Below, in pieces: positions 1 through 5,313 of a stretch of DNA of 5,952 bases; positions within the stretch are counted from its first letter, which is position 1; every line of letters begins with the position of its first letter. The notes below the pieces were generated by a model, which was not told the DNA's origin, did not search any database, and saw only the letters and a program-made list of their open reading frames with translations. A program made the translations under genes and the position numbers. Origin of the DNA: Deltaproteobacteria bacterium (GTDB lineage Bacteria; SAR324; JACQKK01); assembly GCA_029858165.1 (NCBI GenBank), contig JAOUFO010000115.1, forward strand, positions 1 through 5,952, read 5' to 3'.

Positions 1-1
1 C

Positions 2-421
2 CTGACCGGGTGGCTGCTGCCCATCTGGATCGGGTTGTTTGAGGCCCACGCCATCGCCATGAAAATGGAAAAAATAACCCCTCAGCGGCCCATGACCCAT
101 GATCTGCTGAACAATCTGTTAAATGCCACCCAGTGCATGATGGAGCGGGTGGAGGTGACGGACCTGGTGGACAACACCTATCTGGCCAAAATTTTCTTTT
201 ACCTCAATGACCAGGAACATTCCATTGACTCCCGCCCATCGGATGCCATTGCTTTGGCCCTGCGGGGGGAGGTTGGCATTTATGTGGCCAACCATGTTTT
301 GGATTCCAGCAAAATAGACCCCGCCCAGATGGAGGAAGGCCAGCCGGAAAAATCGGAAGGGGAATGGGAGGACATCCTGCGGGGAACCCAGGGCGAATCC
401 AGCAAAACCAAACTCAATTAA
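2..421 (+). CDS. BFN-domain (DUF151) bifunctional nuclease family protein, 5' truncated
   Basis: The frame is open from base 2, so the true start lies outside the window; 139 codons are visible, ending in TAA at 419-421. The visible part begins inside the family's N-terminal motif LPIWIG.FEA.AIA and continues with RPMTHDLL.NLL, a V.DL.DNTY.A stretch and the hallmark SRPSDAIALALR (about residues 77-88). These match the BFN/DUF151 fold known from Thermotoga TM0160 and the plant proteins for which combined DNase/RNase activity was reported. The core domain is followed by an acidic, Glu-rich C-terminal tail (EEGQPEKSEGEWED), which probably makes no fold of its own. The biochemical role in bacteria is poorly defined, so 'nuclease' is the family name rather than a demonstrated function. 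It is likely co-transcribed with the small ORF that starts 23 bases downstream. Family assignment is secure; substrate is not. Confidence 0.9.
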   Translation: MTGWLLPIWIGLFEAHAIAMKMEKITPQRPMTHDLLNNLLNATQCMMERVEVTDLVDNTYLAKIFFYLNDQEHSIDSRPSDAIALALRGEVGIYVANHVLDSSKIDPAQMEEGQPEKSEGEWEDILRGTQGESSKTKLN

Positions 422-444
422 CCCTCTCATACCCGGATAACGAT

Positions 445-570
445 ATGAAAAACGGCAAGGTGACAGTATGGGTGTTGTTTGCGGCGGTGGCCTTGATGGT
501 GTTGTGGATGAGGATGCCGATAGGTCAAACCCCGCCCCCGCCTCCATCCGGCCAGACCCCTGCCCCTTAG
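445..570 (+). CDS. Possible small single-span membrane protein, 41 aa
   Basis: An ATG 23 bases after the BFN stop opens a 41-codon frame ending in TAG at 568-570. The protein has a short basic N-terminus (K2, K5), one hydrophobic helix at about residues 6-24 (VTVWVLFAAVALMVLWM), and a proline-rich tail with five consecutive prolines (residues 30-34) ending in GQTPAP. The charge pattern suggests N-terminus in the cytoplasm and the tail outside. No strong Shine-Dalgarno precedes it; only a weak GGA lies about 8 bases upstream, so translation may rely on coupling to the BFN gene. I do not recognise a family. It could be a lineage-specific membrane peptide or an unused frame; the clean helix-plus-tail layout and tight spacing favour a gene. 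It faces gpsA convergently. Confidence 0.45.
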   Translation: MKNGKVTVWVLFAAVALMVLWMRMPIGQTPPPPPSGQTPAP

Positions 571-637
571 CGGGATCATTCCCGGAAGGTTGGTCATCCG
601 GCGGTGAGGCGGGCGAATGGAAGGGATTTTTAATGGG
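571..637. other. Short convergent intergenic gap
   Basis: This 67-base gap lies between the plus-strand BFN/small-ORF unit and the 3' end of gpsA on the minus strand. A bidirectional terminator would be expected here. I see only short G/C-rich complementary bits and no convincing hairpin with a T tract in either direction. Confidence 0.4.
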
Positions 638-1639
638 CTACAGTTCGGTTTCGCCTTTGGCTTCCCGCAGCATCAACGAATTCACCGCCTCCAGGGGGGT
701 CATCCTTCCCTGGGTGACTTCAGATACCGCCTGAATAATCGGCAGTTCCACCCCTTTTTCGGCGGCCAGGTCCAGGGCGGCCTGCACCGAGTAAAATCCC
801 TCCACCACCATCCCGATTTGTTTCAGAGCTTCCTGAACCCTCATCCCTTTGCCGATCAGTTCCCCGAAGGAGCGGTTGCGGCTGTCCGGGCTGGTGCAGG
901 TGACCACCAGGTCTCCCATGCCCGCGATGCCGAAAAAGGTTTCCTGCCGGGCGCCCAGGCTGACCCCCAGCCGAACGATTTCCCACAGCCCCCGGGTGAT
1001 CAACCCGGCCTTGGAATTGCTGCCGAACCCCAGGCCGTCAATGATGCCGCAGGCGATGGCCACCACGTTTTTCAATGCCGATGCGATTTCCACCCCCACC
1101 ATATCGGTTTGGGTGTACACCCGGAACCGGGGGGTGCGGAACAGTTTCTGAACCTGTTGGGCCAGGGCAATATCCACCGCGGTGGCGGTGATGACCGTGG
1201 GCATCCCTTTGCTGACCTCAAACGCAATGGTGGGTCCGCTGAGCAGGCAGATTTTTCCATCGCTTTTTTCTCCCAGGGCCTGGCGGGCCACATCGGCCAT
1301 CAGGGCGTGGGTTCCCCGCTCAATCCCTTTGGAGGCCATGATGACCGGTTGACCGTTGTAGCCCAAACCGGCCAATTGGGACAACGTGGCCCGCACATGC
1401 TCGGCGGGGGCCACACACACAATGATTTCGGCATCCTCCAGCCCATGGGCCATGTCGGTGGTCACTTCCAGGGTGGGGGGCATGTCCAGATGGGCCAGCC
1501 GGGGATGATGGCCGGTTTTGCGAATGGCTTCCACCACCGCCGGGTCAAATTCCCACACCCGGATCCGATGGCCTTTGCTCCCCAGCAATGCGGCCAGGGT
1601 GGTGCCCCAGACCCCGGCGGACAGCACAAGAATGTTCAT
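638..1639 (-). CDS. gpsA: NAD(P)-dependent glycerol-3-phosphate dehydrogenase
   Basis: This enzyme reduces dihydroxyacetone phosphate to sn-glycerol 3-phosphate in the cytoplasm, supplying the backbone for phospholipids. The 333-aa length is normal. An N-terminal Rossmann domain (about 1-185) carries SAGVWG at 7-12, SKGIE at 103-107 and SGPTIAFEV at 134-142. The helical C-terminal domain carries VGVEIASALKN, with the expected catalytic lysine K190, then DGLGFG, ITRG, GMGDLVVTCTS and SRNR (253-256), and VVEG near 278-281. The start ATG overlaps the rlmB stop as ATGA, which fixes the start and implies translational coupling. Oddities: the first glycine of the dinucleotide-binding GxGxxG is serine (S7, codon TCC), and the usual SGPxFAxEV has Ile instead of Phe. 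All other signatures are intact, so an active enzyme is expected. Confidence 0.96.
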   Translation of the reverse strand: MNILVLSAGVWGTTLAALLGSKGHRIRVWEFDPAVVEAIRKTGHHPRLAHLDMPPTLEVTTDMAHGLEDAEIIVCVAPAEHVRATLSQLAGLGYNGQPVIMASKGIERGTHALMADVARQALGEKSDGKICLLSGPTIAFEVSKGMPTVITATAVDIALAQQVQKLFRTPRFRVYTQTDMVGVEIASALKNVVAIACGIIDGLGFGSNSKAGLITRGLWEIVRLGVSLGARQETFFGIAGMGDLVVTCTSPDSRNRSFGELIGKGMRVQEALKQIGMVVEGFYSVQAALDLAAEKGVELPIIQAVSEVTQGRMTPLEAVNSLMLREAKGETEL

Positions 1640-2586
1640 GGGTTCATCCGGTTTTTATAGGGAAGAGTCAGATGGTACAGCAACACGGCGGAAGCCGATG
1701 CTACGTTGAGGCTGAGGTCTGACCCGGTGGGAATGGACAGGCGTACATCACAGCTTTTTTCCACCAACGGCCGCAAACCGCGGCCTTCGTTTCCCAGCAC
1801 CACCACCAGGGGGCCGTCCGGTTCAAAACGGTCCAGGGGTGTATCCCCCTCCATGACGGCTCCAACCACACTGTAACCGTTTTTCCGCCAAAGCTCCAGA
1901 AACCGGGCCAGATTCGCCGCCTCGTAAATCGGCAGAATTTCCAACGCCCCGGCGGATGCTTTGGAAGCCGCCGGGCTTAACGGCGCGCTGTGGCGCCGGG
2001 GAAGAACCAGACCCTGGGCACCGAACACCAGGCAATTGCGGGCGATGGCTCCCAGGTTTTGCGGGTCTTCCACCTCATCCAGGGCCACCACCAGGGTGCG
2101 GGGGTTGATCCGTTCCATCAGGGCCGATTCATCCTCCATGGCCAGGGGGGCGCACCGCAGCACCACCCCCTGATGGGTGGAGGAACCGCACAGGTTTTCC
2201 AGGGTCAGGTGTGTGGCAGGAGAAATTTTCAAACCCTGCCGCCGGGCGCTGCCCAACAATTGTTCCACCCGTTCTGTGTGACGGCCTTCTTTGATCCACA
2301 GTTCAAACAGGATGCGTTTGGCCGACCGCAGGGCCGATTCCACAGGCGACACCCCGTACAGATACACCCCTCCCCCGCCGGGTTTGGGGGTTTGGTGGGT
2401 CCGCGGTTGGCCTTGAGGCAAACCCCGGGGGGTTCCGCGGGACGGTTTTTCAGCCTCCCGTTTTCCGGTTTCCTGGGTTTCCGGATGCCGTTTTCCCTGC
2501 GGCTTTCCATATTGTTTTTTTCGGTTCTGTTTTGGTGGGGGGTGCTGCTTTCCAGGGGGTTGTTTTTCTGGAGGTTGTCTGGCCAT
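1636..2586 (-). CDS. rlmB: SpoU/TrmH-family 23S rRNA (guanosine-2'-O)-methyltransferase, RlmB type
   Basis: Predicted S-adenosylmethionine-dependent ribose methyltransferase acting on RNA, most likely G2251 of 23S rRNA. From the ATG at 2586 it has 316 aa. Residues 1-73 are a disordered basic tail rich in Pro, Lys, Gln and Arg. Residues 75-147 form the L30-like substrate-binding domain (YGVSPVESALR, ending STHQGVV). Residues 163-308 form the knotted SPOUT catalytic domain: motif 1 around DPQNLGAIARN (N177, R183), motif 2 LGNEGRGL (264-271), motif 3 IPTGSDLSLNVASA (285-298). The two-domain layout favours RlmB over TrmH, though rRNA versus tRNA specificity is inferred. The core is of usual RlmB length, so the tail is an addition. 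The chosen ATG lacks a clear Shine-Dalgarno. A TTG at 2676 in the same frame, with a purine-rich GGGAAGGGA upstream, would add 30 residues and cannot be excluded. The gene is first of a two-gene unit with gpsA. Confidence 0.92.
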   Translation of the reverse strand: MARQPPEKQPPGKQHPPPKQNRKKQYGKPQGKRHPETQETGKREAEKPSRGTPRGLPQGQPRTHQTPKPGGGGVYLYGVSPVESALRSAKRILFELWIKEGRHTERVEQLLGSARRQGLKISPATHLTLENLCGSSTHQGVVLRCAPLAMEDESALMERINPRTLVVALDEVEDPQNLGAIARNCLVFGAQGLVLPRRHSAPLSPAASKASAGALEILPIYEAANLARFLELWRKNGYSVVGAVMEGDTPLDRFEPDGPLVVVLGNEGRGLRPLVEKSCDVRLSIPTGSDLSLNVASASAVLLYHLTLPYKNRMNP

Positions 2587-2810
2587 AGGGGGTAGGTTTG
2601 AATGGAGAGGACGGCAGGAGTCAGGGGCGGTTTTTGCCAAAAAAGGGTTGTTGGTGTATCCTGAAGAACGGTTCAACCGCGATTTCCCTTCCCGGCGGTT
2701 TATTCAATGGAACAAACCGGGGGGGTGAACAGCCGGGTTGCCGTGCCTCCACCGGCTGTGTTTTCCTGGGGGCCGGTTAAAAGACCCGGCTCCAGGCGGT
2801 GTGTATATAT

Positions 2811-2815
2811 ATAGA
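2811..2815. repeat. Left target-site duplication ATAGA
   Basis: ATAGA here immediately precedes the left terminal inverted repeat and is repeated exactly at 2958-2962 just outside the right one. It lies at the end of a TA-rich run, so a chance match is somewhat easier than usual. Confidence 0.65.
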
Positions 2816-2852
2816 GAGGCCTCTGCACAACTCGTTTTTTCCCATCCCCCTG

Positions 2853-2875
2853 CCCCCTTCCCAAAGGGAAGGGGG
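2853..2875. repeat. Perfect 10-bp inverted repeat with 3-base loop inside the MITE
   Basis: CCCCCTTCCC (2853-2862) pairs perfectly with GGGAAGGGGG (2866-2875) around an AAA loop. No T tract follows directly on either strand, so it is not a standard terminator by itself. It probably contributes to the fold of the element as DNA or RNA. Confidence 0.85.
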
Positions 2876-2919
2876 TTGATATGATTGGAGGCCTGCGGCC
2901 CCCAAACCCCCGCTTTTTT
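2871..2919 (+). terminator. Terminator-like structure within the MITE
   Basis: GGGGGTT (2871-2877) can pair with AACCCCC (2905-2911), enclosing a small GGCC-TGC-GGCC hairpin (2890-2900). The stem is followed two bases later by six Ts (2914-2919). This resembles a branched intrinsic terminator on the plus strand, but it competes with the 10-bp hairpin at 2853-2875 for the same G run. No plus-strand gene ends nearby, so any role would be blocking read-through or be incidental. Confidence 0.3.
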
Positions 2920-2957
2920 ATCAAAACGGGAGCTTTTGGCAGTTATGCAGAGGTCTC

Positions 2958-2962
2958 ATAGA
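2958..2962. repeat. Right target-site duplication ATAGA
   Basis: Exact second copy of the pentamer that flanks the left end of the 142-bp element, directly adjoining the right terminal inverted repeat. Confidence 0.65.
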
Positions 2963-3017
2963 GTCAACAGAGTTTATTTTCTCCCCCGGAAAGTACTATA
3001 TATGAGGTTCAAGGTAA

Positions 3018-3140
3018 ATGGTCAGCTTAAAAGGGATCGGGTGGGATGAAAGCCGCACCAGTCTGAAAGGGGAACAGTCTGTCCGCGGTTCAATGATAAA
3101 GGGAATGGATGAATTACATAAACAACACCCAAAGGGATGA
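3018..3140 (+). CDS. Doubtful 40-aa ORF upstream of the BRCT locus
   Basis: An ATG at 3018, with GAGG 10 bases and AAGG 3 bases upstream, opens a 40-codon frame ending in TGA at 3138-3140. The product is polar and unremarkable (begins MVSLKGIGWDESR, ends DELHKQHPKG), with no recognisable motif. It lies in the same frame as the downstream BRCT gene and overlaps the next small ORF by 32 bases. It could be a leader peptide, the remnant 5' end of a longer ancestral gene, or chance. Confidence 0.22.
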   Translation: MVSLKGIGWDESRTSLKGEQSVRGSMIKGMDELHKQHPKG

Positions 3141-3261
3141 CTGGTACATCCTGGATATCTTTCATCAGGTGCATGGCCTTATTCCACCAAGGACATTACC
3201 CGTCTGGCCAAAAAAAACCCCAATTTTTATGTGGGGAAAAAAGGACTGGAAGAATGGATGA
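3109..3261 (+). CDS. Small 50-aa ORF overlapping the BRCT gene by ATGA
   Basis: The ATG at 3109 is preceded by AAAGGGA four bases upstream, and the frame runs 50 codons to TGA at 3259-3261. That stop overlaps the BRCT gene's ATG (3258-3260) as ATGA, the same coupling geometry as rlmB-gpsA in this window. The first half (DDWYILDIFHQVHG) has coding-like codons. The second half (from about 3175) is richer in Pro, Lys and Trp and looks less protein-like, while the alternative frame, that of BRCT, looks more natural there. An A8 tract at 3210-3217 is read CCA AAA AAA ACC in this frame; a -1 slip would enter the BRCT frame. The ORF may be a coupled leader, the real N-terminus of the BRCT protein joined by a frameshift, or a decayed fragment. 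No family recognised. Confidence 0.4.
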   Translation: MNYINNTQRDDWYILDIFHQVHGLIPPRTLPVWPKKTPIFMWGKKDWKNG

Positions 3262-3932
3262 CCGTGGGAACCATGCTGGATCAACTGGCCCAGCACGGGG
3301 GGGCCGTTGCGTCTCCCGGCCAACGGAATACGGAAACATTGCCTGAAATGCTGCAAAGGGCCTTGGATGAGCTGACCGGGCTGTGCAAAGGGATTATATC
3401 CGATGGCCGGGTGACCCCCCAGGAGACCCTTTATCTTCAATCCTGGCTGGATACCCACCTGGAAATATCCCAGGTGTGGCCCGCCAATGTTCTCCGAAAA
3501 AGAATCAGCGAGATATTGGAGGACAACCGGGTGGATATGGGGGAGCAGCAGGACCTGCTGGCCATGCTGCAACGGATGACCGGCGAACGACCGGACCTTT
3601 CCCTGGCGGATAAACTGGCCACTCACATTCCCTACACACTGCCGGAGCCCAAAATTGATTTTAAAAATCGAAAATTTTGTTTAACCGGAAAATTTGTGTA
3701 CGGAACCCGGGTCACCTGCGAGGAGGCCATCCAGAAAATGGGGGGATCCTGTGTGGCCTCACCGGATGAGAACACCCATTTTATTGTGGTGGGGTCCCTG
3801 GAAATCCCCCAATGGGCCAAAATGAATAAAAACCAGAAGCTGGAAAAGGGGGTATCTCTGGTGGAGGATGGGTACACCCTGGCTATTGTATCGGAGGAGC
3901 ACTGGACGGCGGAATTGTTAAGTTGGTCCTAG
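3258..3932 (+). CDS. BRCT-domain protein with N-terminal acidic helical repeats
   Basis: The 224-aa product has two parts. Residues about 34-105 are helical, with two similar acidic turns, SDGRVTPQE (48-56) and EDNRVDMGE (88-96), each followed by a Leu-rich helix; WPANVL lies between them. This resembles a TerB-like or EF-hand-like paired-helix arrangement. Residues about 133-223 form a BRCT domain like that of NAD-dependent DNA ligase: RKFCLTGKF, the paired glycines of KMGG (160-163), NTHFIVVG, and IVSEEHW with the conserved Trp near 216. BRCT modules bind phosphopeptides or DNA ends, so a DNA-repair or signalling adaptor is plausible; no catalytic domain is present. I chose ATG 3258 because GGAAG lies five bases upstream and the codon forms an ATGA overlap with the preceding ORF. 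A GTG at 3231 without Shine-Dalgarno is possible, and open frame continues up to 3141. The 3' end overlaps the convergent neighbour by 50 bp. Confidence 0.85.
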   Translation: MTVGTMLDQLAQHGGAVASPGQRNTETLPEMLQRALDELTGLCKGIISDGRVTPQETLYLQSWLDTHLEISQVWPANVLRKRISEILEDNRVDMGEQQDLLAMLQRMTGERPDLSLADKLATHIPYTLPEPKIDFKNRKFCLTGKFVYGTRVTCEEAIQKMGGSCVASPDENTHFIVVGSLEIPQWAKMNKNQKLEKGVSLVEDGYTLAIVSEEHWTAELLSWS

Positions 3933-5313
3933 CGCCGTCAGGCAGGTGGTCCAACAACCACACCAGGGCCTTTAAGGTAAACAGAAGCCGGTGTTCCCCC
4001 CGGGTCAAAAAAGGGTTGGTTTGGACCTGGGTGGATACCCTTCCCTGGGGGGTGATCAGGGCCAGATGACTCAAACCATTTTTCCCACTGCGGTGGATGC
4101 CATCCGGCGGCCCGGCCATGCCGGTTTCAGCCAGGGTGTAATCGGCATGGGTTGCGATGGCCATCCCGGCGGCCAGCCCATGGGCCATCCGGGATGAAAC
4201 CGCGGCCACCCGGGCCCAATCCCCGGTGGCGGCCCCCTGGGGGTCGGGGGAGGAGGGGGGTCTATCCCTGTGGGGGATTTGACGGAGCAATTCAAGTTTG
4301 GCCTCCAGCCCATAAGCCAATCGTCCCTCCAACAAAAACCGGGAGGCCCCCGGCAGGGCCGTCATAGCTGAGCCGATCCCCCCCCCGGCGGAGGTTTCCA
4401 CCAGTGCCAGGGTGTGGGGCATCCCCTGGTCCGCCAGAGCAGAAAGCCTTTCGGCCGCCTTTTGGGCCGCCTGACGCACCTCGGTTTCCAATCCGGCCAG
4501 GATTTGGATCAATTCGGAACCCCCCTTTTTGGCAGCTCTTTTGTTGAGGATCACCGGTTTCTCCGGCGGGTAGAGACGTTCCCGTTCAATCCTCCGGGCG
4601 GCGGGCAGGACCACCATTCCCTGGATGGAATCCCCCATCCGGCTGGCATTGCGGATCAGAGTGGAGGACAACCCAAAAAAAGGGGCCAGCCATTCATCCA
4701 CCTGTTTTAAGGGGAATATCCGGCAATTCAATTCTATCCCCCGATTTCGTTTTAAGCGGGCCAGGGCAGGCTTCAATGGAGACTCTTCCCGTTCCATGAT
4801 AAAATAGGCGCATTGACGGGAAAGGGAATCCAGGTCAACATCGGTAAAGATTTTGGGGTCCGCCATCCGAACAATCAGGTCCCCTCCCACAAACAGGGAG
4901 ACCCCGCCGGGGCGGCCGGATCCCATTCGGGAGACGGTTTCCGCTGTGCGCACCGGACGGTGAAAGGCAAACTCAACGGTGGAAACCTCCAGGGTTTGAG
5001 GCCCGCATTTTAAAAGCTCCCCATGGGTTGCCGCCTGATAAGCCAAAAAAGATTGGTCCGGGTCGGCGATGGAATCAATGGACAACCGGGTCAGGTCCAA
5101 CCGGGCTTCCTTTGTGGTTTGAAGGGGGGGTTTGGTGGGGTCCGGGTGGAAGCCGTTGGAAAGAACAAACACCACCCGGTGGAACTCTGGAACGTTGCGC
5201 AACATCCATTCCGCGGCGGCAAAATGGTTTAACCCCGGGGGATTGCCGGAAAACGGAAAAAACAGGGTGTGGGCCGGGTCTTCCCCCCCCCGATTAGGAA
5301 TGGAATCATTCAT
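3883..5313 (-). CDS. NadD/NMNAT-like nucleotidyltransferase fused to PncC/CinA-type domain
   Basis: A 476-aa two-domain protein. The N-terminal part (about 14-250) resembles nicotinamide/nicotinate mononucleotide adenylyltransferases: FPFSGNPPGLNHFAAAEWML (19-38) stands where GSFNPxHxGH is expected, and GLSSTLIRNAS (214-224) is a good ISSTxIR motif. The C-terminal part (about 299-458) resembles the CinA/PncC NMN-amidohydrolase domain: ETSAGGGIGSAMT.LPGASR (306-325) for ESxTGG, a LAYGLEAKLELL stretch, and LAETGMAGP (394-402) for the usual AVTGIAGP. A similar fusion, as I recall, occurs in some bacterial and eukaryotic proteins. Expected role: NMN salvage or damage repair in NAD metabolism, but several signature residues are changed (HxGH is GLNH; ESxTGG is ETSAGG), so activity is uncertain. 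A Pro/Ser-rich insert sits near 350-363. ATG 5313 is preferred; GTG 5322 is an alternative, and neither has a clear Shine-Dalgarno. Two G9 tracts lie in the gene. Confidence 0.82.
   Translation of the reverse strand: MNDSIPNRGGEDPAHTLFFPFSGNPPGLNHFAAAEWMLRNVPEFHRVVFVLSNGFHPDPTKPPLQTTKEARLDLTRLSIDSIADPDQSFLAYQAATHGELLKCGPQTLEVSTVEFAFHRPVRTAETVSRMGSGRPGGVSLFVGGDLIVRMADPKIFTDVDLDSLSRQCAYFIMEREESPLKPALARLKRNRGIELNCRIFPLKQVDEWLAPFFGLSSTLIRNASRMGDSIQGMVVLPAARRIERERLYPPEKPVILNKRAAKKGGSELIQILAGLETEVRQAAQKAAERLSALADQGMPHTLALVETSAGGGIGSAMTALPGASRFLLEGRLAYGLEAKLELLRQIPHRDRPPSSPDPQGAATGDWARVAAVSSRMAHGLAAGMAIATHADYTLAETGMAGPPDGIHRSGKNGLSHLALITPQGRVSTQVQTNPFLTRGEHRLLFTLKALVWLLDHLPDGARTNLTIPPSSAPPIQ
4378..4386 (-). 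repeat. Second G9 homopolymer, in the PncC signature
   Basis: Nine G in the coding strand encode the three glycines of SAGGGIG in the PncC/CinA signature. A slip would remove the C-terminal domain while leaving the nucleotidyltransferase domain intact. Confidence 0.9.
5283..5291 (-). repeat. G9 homopolymer near the 5' end of the NadD-PncC fusion gene
   Basis: Nine consecutive C on the plus strand are nine G in the coding strand, spanning codons 8-11 (Arg-Gly-Gly-Glu). Gain or loss of one base would frameshift almost the whole protein. Confidence 0.9.

Larger units (their letters stand above)
2816..2957. mobile_element. MITE-like non-autonomous element, 142 bp
   Basis: The left end GAGGCCTCTGCACAACT (2816-2832) and the reverse complement of the right end (2941-2957), GAGACCTCTGCATAACT, match at 15 of 17 positions; both mismatches are transitions. 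The pentamer ATAGA directly abuts both ends (2811-2815 and 2958-2962), as expected for a 5-bp target-site duplication. The interior has no usable transposase frame and is dominated by G/C-rich hairpins. This is the classic architecture of a miniature inverted-repeat element moved in trans by a full-size insertion sequence. The parent family cannot be named with confidence from the ends alone. The element sits between divergent genes, a common location for such insertions. Its T6 run at 2914-2919 after a stem could also end transcription on the plus strand. Confidence 0.8.
2587..3108. other. Long low-coding region with a MITE-like element
   Basis: About 520 bases separate the divergent rlmB and BRCT-protein transcription units, and no convincing long gene is present. 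From 2587 to 2810 there are G/C-rich segments with modest inverted repeats, for example AGCCGG at 2731-2736 with CCGGCT at 2752-2757. An alternative TTG start for rlmB at 2676 also lies here. A (TA)n stretch at about 2803-2813 leads into the MITE-like element. From 2963 to 3017 there is an A/T-rich segment with TACTATATAT near 2994-3003, which may be a weak -10 region for the BRCT gene, but no good -35 partner is visible. A 40-codon frame (3018-3140) begins at the right end and is listed separately. Confidence 0.6.

Noticed and set aside
617..1660. Plus-strand 347-codon open frame opposite gpsA
   Set aside because: Its His/Gly/Pro/Gln-rich composition is typical of an antisense shadow, and the minus strand encodes a full canonical GpsA.
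1990..2595. Plus-strand 201-codon open frame opposite rlmB
   Set aside because: It mirrors the RlmB coding frame and has no family motif; the Phe/Gly-rich composition reflects the opposite strand's Lys/Pro codons.
2731..2790. Pair of short G/C inverted repeats (AGCCGG/CCGGCT and GCCGG/CCGGC) considered as terminators
   Set aside because: Stems are 5-6 bp, and neither is followed by a proper T tract on a strand where a gene ends.
2700..2924. Minus-strand 74-codon frame reading through the left part of the MITE
   Set aside because: It crosses the element's terminal repeat and hairpins, has low-complexity sequence and no motif; best explained as chance read-through of repeat DNA.
2971..3003. 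Possible promoter with TACTAT/TATATA as -10
   Set aside because: No acceptable -35 hexamer lies at 16-18 bases, and TA-rich sequence recurs nearby, so the match is too weak to list as a site.
2587..3017. tRNA or small structured RNA in the long gap
   Set aside because: No cloverleaf arms, T-loop GTTCRA element or recognisable riboswitch core was seen; the strong hairpins belong to the MITE.
3165..3626. Minus-strand 153-codon open frame opposite the BRCT gene
   Set aside because: The plus strand carries clear BRCT and helical-repeat motifs; the reverse frame shows only shadow-type composition.
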